Assembly (NCBI RefSeq): GCF_024139115.2
Contig: NC_085140.1
Location: 105,784,988 to 105,848,987 of the forward strand
Direction: 5' to 3'
Origin: Armigeres subalbatus
Lineage: Eukaryota > Arthropoda > Insecta > Diptera > Culicidae
Length of the DNA: 64,000 nucleotides
The position numbers and the translations under genes are program-made. Below are positions 56,148 through 64,000 of the stretch, piece by piece. Every line of letters starts with the position of its first letter. Position 1 is the stretch's first letter. The notes under the pieces were generated by a model that saw only the letters and a list, made by a program, of their open reading frames with translations, searched no databases and was not told the origin of the DNA.

Positions 56148-56351
56148 GTAAGAGTTATCGTAGGTACTCCTAATGTTCTAACAAGCTTAAATGTAGAAGA
56201 CACGAGATAACAAAATGGTAATATGATTGTGTTGTAGAACAGTCTCTTTGTAATGCTATTCAAAAGTTAGTTTTTGTAGTATGTTGTGAACAGTGATGGG
56301 AAATGTCATTTCGATGTCATGGGACTAATTTGCTAATAACTTTTTTCACAA

Positions 56352-56438
56352 GTTCAATCAAAGGTAATTGCCTATTGGGGATTAAACCACCCGACTTAGA
56401 CATTAATTTACAATGTTGTGAAAACTCATATGTGAATA
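56352..56438 (-). mobile_element. Arm of a tRNA-bearing repeat copy, cut by an insertion
   Basis: TTCAATCAAAGGTAATTGCC through CCACCCGACTTAGAC to TGTGAATA matches the arm in the 6.5-kb copy. It breaks off at TA 56437-56438, and the continuation TATGTACGTTATGTGGAAG resumes at 62338. Confidence 0.8.
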
Positions 56439-56599
56439 CCCAACAAACATTCACTAGTTGAACTAACATCAGCAGGGTGTCGACTACCTGGAAAAACCTG
56501 GAAAGTCAGGGAAAGTCAGGGAATTTCATTTTGGACCTGGAATGTCAGGGAAAGTCAGGGAAATTTGATTGAGGTCAGGGAAAAAAATCACAAAAACAA

Positions 56600-58228
56600 A
56601 TATTGCGAATTTATAGTGATTTTTTTAAATTCGAGCAATATACTAAACTAAGGACACTTATGACAATGAAATTCTGAACCAATTTTATTCCATTGAAAAA
56701 GGACCAATGAAGGTACTGAAATGTCGGATCGGAATTAGTATAACTGCTGGTCATCAGACTGCATAGCCGATAAACAATACTCCGAGGCAGTTACAGTCGA
56801 CAACCACCTCCACTATCAAGCTATAATGCTTTTTTTGTGTGGCCGTTGGCAGTCTCTAGACCAGAAGTCTACTCCGGGCCCTTTACATGTCCCCCATGGA
56901 AATCGAGTTTGTTTCTATTAATAACTAAACAATAACAGTGGTTCCAAAGCCATATTGCTCAAATGGCCACTTTTGATACCTGATCCAAATAGTTTTTTAA
57001 AGTCCCCTTTAATATTTTAGATTTTTTAGTTGGAATGGTTTTGTATTGGAGTCAATTTGATTTTTTTGCAGTTTCCTTATTATTAGCGTTTGAGTCATGT
57101 TTCCATCAAACAAAAGAAGTTCTGAAAGTTCGTTCAAATACTTTGATGATGATTTTCAATCGCAAGAGTTATTCCTTGTAAAATAATTTGAAGACCCTAT
57201 GATATAGCAAAATTTCATTTAATGCTCTAATAATCTCTAAAACATCTAATACCTATAGTACATTTCCTTTTGATAAAAATGTGACGCCCAAAAAATTATC
57301 TAGTGAAAGCAGTCGAAACTGAATCATATGGCTAAAATAGGCCATAGTTCAGAACAGTTCAACAAACAATCATCAAACATGTTCAACCTACAATCAACAA
57401 CTGGATATTTGGAAGCTTGTTAAACGAAAACCCCGAATAGTATCTTTGTTGACTTGTGACGGCACTCTACAGCATCGGCCTCATCTCCAAACATGATTCG
57501 GAGGGTAATATTTTAAAACATTACGTGAACTTCCATTTGATGATGGGCTTATAAAGTCATTGGTCGATCCTCGCGTCCTTAGGTGGTCAAATTAATGGTC
57601 ATGTAGAGAAAATGATAGTGGATAAAAGCATCATATGGACTACCTCATGTACGTAGGTGGCGATGGTCACATTAAACGTTACTCGATACTCCATAATAAT
57701 GCTCGGACGCAAGAGGAGGTTGATGTTGTTGTCAATGGTAATGTTTCAGTTTTACATTCGCTACTTTTGATTTTTATAAAACAATTTTATCATGAAGTAT
57801 TCTGGTTGATCTTTGAGAATTTTGTTCAGAAATTACTTCAGAATTCTCACTGAAACATAGAACAATCCCAAAGGATGGCTCCTGGCTCCTCGATGGATGT
57901 TTAGTAGATTTTTTCAAAAGCTCCGCTCCAAAAACTTGGTATGGTATTTACTCAAATTTGAATAGAATGTCTTCGTGAAAGGATTCATATAAAAATATGC
58001 AGTGGAATCTGCTAACATATTTCCACGAGTTCTTCAAAAAACTCTATGAGATGTTCCTTATTAAGTTTCATTGCTTGTTGCAATTCTCTATAAATAAAAC
58101 AATGATGGTTTAACTCCCCTTAGCATTTCAGACTAGTTAATGCCTTTTTAAAAAAACACCAATTTTTGGATATTTTTCCATGGGACCATTGTTTTATTTA
58201 ATCCGAAGGCCATAATCGACAAAAAATT
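56600..58228. other. Non-coding interior of the 4.4-kb element
   Basis: AT-rich. A 72-codon frame at 57635-57853 lacks a recognisable domain. Confidence 0.35.
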
Positions 58229-58404
58229 AACGACCTGACTGTTCAATCAAAGTTAATTGCCTATTTCCGGGGATTAAACCACCCGACTTGGACGTTAATT
58301 TACAATGTTATGGAAACTCATATGTGAATATGTACGTTATGTGGAAGATATTTGGGAATCTCGAGCTCGTTCAGTAGCCGCTAGGTTGCGAAGGCCGACG
58401 GAGG

Positions 58405-58478
58405 TCCTTCGTAGCTTAGTTGGTTAAAGCACCAGTCTAGCGTACTGTAGGGTCATGGGTTCGAGTCCCATCGAAGGG
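58405..58478 (+). tRNA. tRNA-like gene, unit 1 (anticodon loop AGC)
   Basis: The 74-base sequence folds completely. Acceptor stem is TCCTTCG with CGAAGGG (one T-G wobble). D arm is GCTT with AAGC, anticodon stem is four pairs with the 7-base loop CTAGCGT (AGC, alanine by the code), and T arm is ATGGG-TTCGAGT-CCCAT. A box TAGCTTAGTTGG and B box GGTTCGAGTCC are intact. The acceptor lacks the G3-U70 pair that marks alanine tRNAs, so charging is doubtful. The gene lies in a mobile, amplified repeat. Confidence 0.6.
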
Positions 58479-58905
58479 AAAGTGGTTACCTCCAATACAT
58501 TTTTCAAATCAATATCTTCCACATAACGTACATATTCACATATGAGTTTCATAACATTGTAAATTAACGTCCAAGTCGGGTGGTTTAATCCCCGGAAATA
58601 GGCAATTAACTTTGATTGAACTGAACCTGAGTTGCGTGCTCTTGCCTACGCAATGCGGTCGGGTCTGAGCTTGACGACCGACTGGCAAATGCTTACACAA
58701 CCTCACTTGATCAGTACCGTTGCTGATGAAGAATGTGTATAGCCGCCAGACATTCTAAATACTCACGCTCCTCTAATGTGGACGTGTACAATACACATGT
58801 GGAAGTATTGGCTTGAGAAATGGATTGCGAGTGATTTGACTATGCGTCCAATTTGGGAATCTCGAGCTCGTTCAGTAGCCGCTAGGTTGCGAAGGCCGAC
58901 GGAGG

Positions 58906-58979
58906 TCCTTCGTAGCTTAGTTGGTTAAAGCACCAGTCTAGCGTACTGTAGGGTCATGGGTTCGAGTCCCATCGAAGGG
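58906..58979 (+). tRNA. tRNA-like gene, unit 2
   Basis: Identical in sequence and fold to unit 1. Confidence 0.6.
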
Positions 58980-59408
58980 AAAGTGGTTACCTCCAATACA
59001 TTTTTCAAATCAATATCTTCCACATAACGTACATATTCACATATGAGTTTCCATAACATTGTAAATTAACGTCCAAGTCGGGTGGTTTAATCCCCGGAAA
59101 TAGGCAATTAACTTTGATTGAACTGAACCTGAGTTGCGTGCTCTTGCCTACGCAATGCGGTCGGGTCTGAGCTTGACGACCGACTGGCAAATGCTTACAC
59201 AACCTCACTTGATCAGTACCGTTGCTGATGAAGAAATGTGTATAGCCGCCAGACATTCTAAATACTCACGCTCCTCTAATGTGGACGTGTACAATACGCA
59301 TGTGGAAGTATTGGCTTGAGAAATGGATTGCGAGTGATTTGACTATGCGTCCAATTTGGGAATCTCGAGCTCGTTCAGTAGCCGCTAGGTTGCGAAGGCC
59401 GACGGAGG

Positions 59409-59482
59409 TCCTTCGTAGCTTAGTTGGTTAAAGCACCAGTCTAGCGTACTGTAGGGTCATGGGTTCGAGTCCCATCAAAGGG
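59409..59482 (+). tRNA. tRNA-like gene, unit 3, with an acceptor mismatch
   Basis: As unit 1 except CAAAGGG in place of CGAAGGG at the 3' side, which breaks one acceptor pair. Confidence 0.55.
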
Positions 59483-59908
59483 AAAGTGGTTACCTCCAAT
59501 ACATTTTTCAAATCAATATCTTCCACATAACGTACATATTCACATATGAGTTTCCATAACATTGTAAATTAACGTCCAAGTCGGGTGGTTTAATCGCCGG
59601 AAATAGGCAATTAACTTTGATTGAACTGAACATGAGTTGCGTGCTCTTGCCTACGCAATGCGGTCGGGTCTGAGCTTGACGACCGACTGGCAAATGCTTA
59701 CACATCCTCACTTGATCTGTACCGTTGCTGATGAAGAATGTATAGCCGCCAGACATTCTAAATACTCACGCTCCTCTAATGTGGACGTGTACAATACACA
59801 TGTGGAAGTATTGGCTTGAGAAATGGATTGCGAGTGATTTGACTATGCGTCCAATTTGGGAATCTCGAGCTCGTTCAGTAGCCGCTAGGTTGCGAAGGCC
59901 GACGGAGG

Positions 59909-59982
59909 TCCTTCGTAGCTTAGTTGGTTAAAGCACCAGTCTAGCGTACTGTAGGGTCATGGGTTCGAGTCCCATCGAAGGG
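59909..59982 (+). tRNA. tRNA-like gene, unit 4
   Basis: Identical in sequence and fold to unit 1. Confidence 0.6.
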
Positions 59983-60083
59983 AAAGTGGTTACCTCCAAT
60001 ACATTTTTCAAATCAATATCTTCCACATAACGTACATATTCACATATGAGTTTCCATAACATTGTAAATTAACGACCTGACTG

Positions 60084-60760
60084 TGTTCAATCAAACCAAG
60101 TTATTTAAGGTATTGCAGTGGTTAGAATATTTTGTTAGGCTTACTATAAGTGCTGCAATGATTTATGTGAGCTTGTAGGGATTGTATTCATGATTATCTG
60201 GAAGATTGCAAGCAGTCCTTAACTATTTTTAGAAGTCCATAAACTCCACAGAGAGTGAATAAGAATAGGTACCTACTTACTTCGTAAGTATACTTGAGAG
60301 CCATGAAGGTTTCTCGATGTTCATCTAATCCGTAAGATTTTTTAACGGCATTAGAAGGATTTCTAAAAGCTTCCACGATGGATAGGAAAGAGTTCAAAAG
60401 TCGTGTCAAAGGATACAAGATTTCACACAAATTTCAAGAAAGATAATGAAAATGATTTGAAGAAGTCCGTCAGTAGTATTGGAGGTCTATTGCGACACCA
60501 GTGAGTCCGTGAGAATTCCCAATGGTGGATGAAGGTACTAGAAAACTTATAACATTAATTGGAGCTAATTTTGGAAAGAGGTGAATTATGAAAAAAAATC
60601 AGGAGTTCTGCGCCTTAACTAGAATCTTTATGAACGACCAGAATTGCCAACGATATTCTCCAAATCCTCAATGTTCTGTTTCTAGAGGTGATTAGGCTTC
60701 CAGTAGCTCAGGAACTCATAATGGACTTCAAGGGTTTATACATGCAGAGATTTTCAAGCG
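60084..60760. other. Non-coding interior right of the tRNA array
   Basis: AT-rich, no supportable gene. Confidence 0.35.
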
Positions 60761-60875
60761 CTTCTAGGAATTGAAAAAAACATTTTTCATACCTGGAATT
60801 TTTCGAGGAATGGTCTGGAAAGTCAGGGAAAGTCAGGGAATTTTATTCTCAAATTTGAGTCGACACCCTGATCAG

Positions 60876-62300
60876 TGTGATGATTTAATTCAGCGCTGTG
60901 TTGAATTATGTCTGTACTATTTCTTATCACAACTTCTGTTCAAGCTTTGTTCACACAATTTTGGCGAAGTTATACAACTACAACATCTCATTTTGAAAAA
61001 CAACTTTATTAACTGATTCGTTAAACCTTTAATATGCATTTTACTAAGCCCCAATTCAGCTACATGTGAATTCTTCGAAAATAATAACGCATAGAAGGTA
61101 AAACATCATAAAGATCTCCAATGAACATATTTTTAAGCAATTGCTATTTTCATATAATCATTTTAAAATTTTCCTAAATCGGGTCTCGAACTGCTGTCAT
61201 TTGATCATCCGCCGGTAACGTTGTCATCCGCCATCCTTGATTTGTTAGATATGGCTCACTCAATGCATAACATAAATAATATTATTGCTGAATATGAATC
61301 ATAATTGGACTCTTATTCAATAAGTCGATCTGTCAAACCAGTTTGTTAATAACTGAACAAGATTTTTATTTCAACCATTGTTCAGCCAGTCATAACCATC
61401 GCACACTAGGAAAAATACGTAAAAATAATGTCGATAAACGATAAAATAAAATCCATCCTCAATGCTATTTATGAATTTATGAAAATAAAATCAATGTATA
61501 TTCGGCCTTCCTCAGAATCTCTTGATAAACGGTTGCGATATGATTGTCAAATGCTAAGATTATTCCAATTTCTCCGCAATAAAGATCATCATCCATGCGG
61601 TAATGGTGAGATTCCTCACATCAAAGATTCAATAATTTTCCGACGTTATTCAACGTGGTTATGTCCGGCTTTTAGTAAATTTATTTCCGCATGAACGCAT
61701 GATTTTTGTTATTGCTCCAGCAGTTTTGTTCGTTATAATTTCCGACAGCTATAAAAAGACGAATATAAAAAAGCATGTCTTGAAAATAAATCATTATTTT
61801 ATTGTCTTTTTATTGTCTTTATTGATTTATTGATGTCTATTTGTATTATTCAGCATCCATTTTTCTTATAAATCAAATTTTCCAGATTTAGAATCCAGAT
61901 TTTCTCTCAAACTGAAAAAGCATAATGTTTTTTTCCACTGTGCGATAGATCAGATAAATGTGAAATCCAATAGTTAAGAAGGACCAATGTTAAGTAGGAT
62001 GTCTAATGCTTGCTTACTAACTTACTATTTAAACGCAATTCGACCACCCTGTCAGAGCATCGCATCATAGTCGAACAGAGAACTTTAAAAATCATTAGTT
62101 CAGCACATTGTTAAACTTCCCCAATGTGCTGAAATGTGATAAAACGAAACGTTAGTTCGACTTCAAATAAAGGTAGTAAACAAATAAATAGGTCATGTCG
62201 AATATTAGTTAGATTAAATGCTGAAATGAAATCTGTCTAGCGAATTATTCAGCATCCATTTTATTCAGCTACGAAGATCACAAATAAACAATAATTCAAC
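60876..62300. other. Interior of the TA-flanked 5.9-kb element
   Basis: AT-rich. The only longer frame is 61428-61694 (start MSINDKIKSILNAIYEF), without a recognised domain. Confidence 0.35.
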
Positions 62301-62390
62301 CTAGTTGCTTATTTGTAGCTTGTCGTTGTTTGTTGGGTATGTACGTTATGTGGAAGATATTGATTTGGAAAATGTATTGGTAACCACTTT

Positions 62391-62464
62391 CCCTTCGATG
62401 GGACTCGAACCCATGACCCTACAGTACGCTAGACTGGTGCTTTAACCAACTAAGCTACCAAGGA
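62391..62464 (-). tRNA. tRNA-like sequence, minus strand
   Basis: Same fold as the array units. The 5' acceptor side carries one change (TCCTTGG for TCCTTCG), breaking a pair. A and B boxes intact. Confidence 0.5.
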
Positions 62465-62564
62465 CCTCCGTCGGCTTCGCAATTTAGTGGCTACTGAACG
62501 AGACCGAGATTCCCAAGCCAACACTGCCACATGTGTATAGTACACGTTCAAATACTCACGCTCC

Positions 62565-62690
62565 TCTATGAATCTGTCAATGGCGTGTGGAGAAATACAG
62601 CGCCATCTCCCGTCATGTGCAACGACCAACAAGGGAATTTGCTGACAGATAAAACCGAAGTGACTGCCAGGTGGGAGCAACACTTCGAGC
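62565..62690 (+). pseudogene. Short RTE-like retrotransposon fragment (pre-RT linker)
   Basis: Encodes NDQQGNLLTDKTEVTARWEQ then HFE, matching the linker just before the reverse transcriptase at 4605-4665 (LTDERVVIDRWKQHYEE). It is embedded in the tRNA-bearing repeat and too short to act. Confidence 0.6.
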
Positions 62691-62821
62691 CACCAGACAT
62701 TCTATTATACACATGTGGAAGTGTTGGCTTGAGAAATGGATTGCGAGTGATTTGACTATGCGTCCAATTTGGGAATCTCGAGCTCGTTCAGTAGCCGCTA
62801 GGTTGCGAAGGCCGACGGAGG

Positions 62822-62898
62822 TCCTTCGTAGCTTAGTTGGTTAAAGCACCAGTCTAGCATACTGTAGTTCGGGTTCGGGTTCGAGTCCCATCGAAGGG
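62822..62898 (+). tRNA. tRNA-like sequence with altered variable region
   Basis: The acceptor, D arm and T arm match the array units. The loop is CTAGCAT and the segment between anticodon and T arms is expanded (TTCGGGTTCGGG), duplicating the B-box motif. Probably inactive. Confidence 0.45.
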
Positions 62899-62939
62899 AA
62901 AGTGGTTACCTGCAATACATTTTCCAAATCAAGTTATTT

Positions 62940-63363
62940 ACAATTGTGTTTTTATATAAACATGTAGACCCTAAAGGATGCAATAACTTTTTCTAATAGC
63001 TCATTGCTCTAAATCTGAAAATGGTGGCATGAGATCCCAATTACTGTCAAATGACATTAAAGTCATGACATTCCGTGGCATTCTTTAAATTTCGTTCTCA
63101 TTCTTCACACAACAACAGTACAATAATCTGTTCGACAAAGTTCTAAGATCCTTTAAGCATTACATGTTATCAAAAATACTCCTATTTGAAAAAGTTATTA
63201 GCAAATTAGTAATAGCAATCCATTGACATTTTTATGACATTTCCCATCACTGCCTGGTTGTGAAAACTTTAAAACTCAATAAAGTTTAGGGCGAGGTGCG
63301 TGTGTGTACCCCCACTGTCTGGTTGTGACGTTATGGAAGAAAGCTGTCTGTTTAAACAGTTAG
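62940..63363. other. AT-rich spacer
   Basis: No gene or repeat boundary found. Confidence 0.35.
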
Positions 63364-63375
63364 ATTTAATCCGGG

Positions 63376-63811
63376 TTTGGGGGGTCCCGTAGCGTAGTTG
63401 GCTACACGTTCGCTCCACAAGCGAATGGTCATGGGTTCGATTCCCAGCCCCTCCACCAAACCCTCGTCAGTCGCCAGATACGCAGCCTATACGGTGGCGT
63501 ATTGGGGAGCGCTCTTACCGTTACGACTGCCTGATGACGACTGACAAATTGTTCTTCTCGGAGGCATTCCTCCAACGTACCCGGATAAATGGCAACCGAA
63601 CAATGCAACGATCATTGGATTCACGACACGGACAAATGGACACAATGGACTCACGGTGAGATGGACCAGCAACGACAACAACAATGAATAATGGAAAAAT
63701 CTAAAAATAGATTCTGTGTGGATTCTGGCAGCAGAATACCACAGTAGATTCCGGCACAGTAGCGGTTAAGTAACACAGAGTGCCTACCAAATAAAGAAAG
63801 GAATAAAAAAA
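63376..63811 (+). mobile_element. tRNA-derived SINE with 12-bp target duplication
   Basis: The head GGGGGGTCCCGTAGCGTAGT includes an A-box-like TAGCGTAGTTGG, and the B box GGTTCGATTCC is at 63434-63444. The body ends with CCACAGTAGATTCCGGCACA, GTAGCGGTTAA and ACACAGAGTGCC, then an AATAAA-rich tail. ATTTAATCCGGG stands directly on both sides (63364-63375 and 63812-63823), the expected product of LINE-dependent insertion. It shares its head with 53110-53287 and its tail with 53781-53937. Confidence 0.85.
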
Positions 63812-63823
63812 ATTTAATCCGGG

Positions 63824-64000
63824 AATGAAAAAGTGCTAGTATTGCAGCTCTAAAGACTGCGTGTTGTTTCATGACCAGTCCGATGTCACTTTTGCTTATA
63901 ATAACATCCGCCTGTTTATGCTGCCATTATCAATTATCAAATGGATAATTCCAAATTATCAAATCCAGCGCGTATTTAGTTTTTCTTTCACACGAAATAA
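63824..64000. other. Unassigned end of the window
   Basis: AT-rich; nothing seen. Confidence 0.3.

Larger units (their letters stand above)
58246..60075 (+). repeat. Tandem array of ~500-bp tRNA-bearing units
   Basis: Four units have tRNA-like cores at 58405, 58906, 59409 and 59909, spaced 501, 503 and 500 bp and almost identical. The first core is flanked by a left arm (58246-58350) that is the inverse of the right arm (about 58508-58620), so the founding element was a long-armed inverted repeat with a tRNA-like gene in the centre. ACCTGACTG occurs on both sides of the array (58231-58239 and 60075-60083), a likely 9-bp target duplication. Confidence 0.85.
56473..60870. mobile_element. Element with CAGGGTGTCGACT ends, 4.4 kb including the tRNA array
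   Basis: The left end CAGGGTGTCGACTACCTGG is followed by repeats of GGAAAGTCAGGGAAAGTC. The right end GAGTCGACACCCTG is preceded by the same GGAAAGTCAGGGAAAGTC words in direct orientation. ATCAG flanks both sides (56468-56472 and 60871-60875), a possible 5-bp target duplication. No transposase was recognised. The superfamily is left open. Confidence 0.6.
56439..62337. mobile_element. TA-flanked element, 5.9 kb including nested insertions
   Basis: The left end CCCAACAAACATTCACTAG and right end GTCGTTGTTTGTTGGG are inverted. TA lies on both sides. Removing the segment restores TGTGAATATGTACG, exactly the uninterrupted sequence at 6571-6584, so the borders are exact. An 88-codon frame at 61428-61694 is the only notable frame and has no known domain. 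Most of the length is a further element at 56473-60870. Confidence 0.8.
62338..62935. mobile_element. Continuation of the interrupted tRNA-bearing repeat, with two opposed cores
   Basis: Starts with the arm sequence that broke off at 56438 and then shows a minus-strand core (62391-62464). A body part interrupted by a retrotransposon fragment (about 62565-62690) follows, then a plus-strand core (62822-62898). The two opposed cores show that units have recombined or inserted head to head. Confidence 0.65.

Noticed and set aside
58405..59982. Functional tRNA-Ala gene cluster
   Set aside because: The fold is complete, but the acceptor lacks the alanine identity pair G3-U70, one copy has a stem mismatch, and the sequence belongs to a dispersed mobile repeat. 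Kept as tRNA-like only.
61428..61694. 88-codon plus-strand frame inside the 5.9-kb TA-flanked element
   Set aside because: Considered as a transposase remnant, but no catalytic or DNA-binding motif is visible.

Overview
The window looks like a piece of a large, repeat-rich mosquito genome, most likely an Aedes species. The main grounds are two copies of a Feilai-type tRNA-derived SINE, a LOA-clade (Lian-like) non-LTR retrotransposon, many TIR/MITE families with 2-, 7- or 8-bp target duplications, and AT-rich intron-like DNA with GT-AG exon borders. There is no bacterial gene organisation, CRISPR array or rRNA. Most open frames longer than 60 codons are by-products of repeats. The species call is an inference from repeat content.

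Host-gene evidence is thin. Two exons at 3784-3902 and 4150-4340 share a matching splice phase and encode the N-terminal part of a type II single-pass membrane protein. A third exon-like block at 55860-56147 has GC-rich third codon positions and ends at a GTAAGA donor. The roughly 50 kb between them could be a transposon-filled intron, but the phase of exon 2 does not join directly to the third block.

Layout: 0.6-2.7 kb, a MITE split by a hAT-type element, plus a second small MITE. 3.2-4.4 kb, membrane-protein exons. 4.6-7.5 kb, broken RTE-like reverse transcriptase pieces, Feilai and a tRNA-bearing repeat. 8.6-11.6 kb, a TA-flanked element with arms of about 530 bp around a GC-rich island. 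12.0-15.3 kb, a foldback element built from degenerate short repeats. 13.7-28.4 kb, a tandem duplication of 7.3 kb in which each copy ends in 11-bp satellite DNA. 28.4-30.3 kb, more 11-bp and 10-bp arrays with one MITE inside. 31.6-39.0 kb, a TA-flanked (pogo/Tigger-like) element that took in two copies of one hAT family, a further retroelement-like insert and a small Helitron. 41.1-45.0 kb, a transposon with about 520-bp inverted ends and a broken transposase-like gene of an unusual family. 45.4-49.0 kb, a LOA-like retrotransposon on the minus strand, with two gag 5' ends in tandem and a Feilai insert. 49.1-50.6 kb, a TIR element with a 54-bp minisatellite. 51.3-53.9 kb, hAT remnant, MITE and SINEs. 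55.9-56.1 kb, the exon-like block. 56.3-62.9 kb, a nest of elements holding four tandem ~500-bp units, each with a full tRNA-like cloverleaf. 63.4-63.8 kb, a SINE with a 12-bp target duplication.

The most unusual systems are the long-TIR transposon at 41.1-45.0 kb with its D-D-D/E-like protein, and the tandem tRNA-bearing inverted-repeat family at 58-60 kb. The order of several nested insertions can be read directly from target duplications and reconstructed empty sites.
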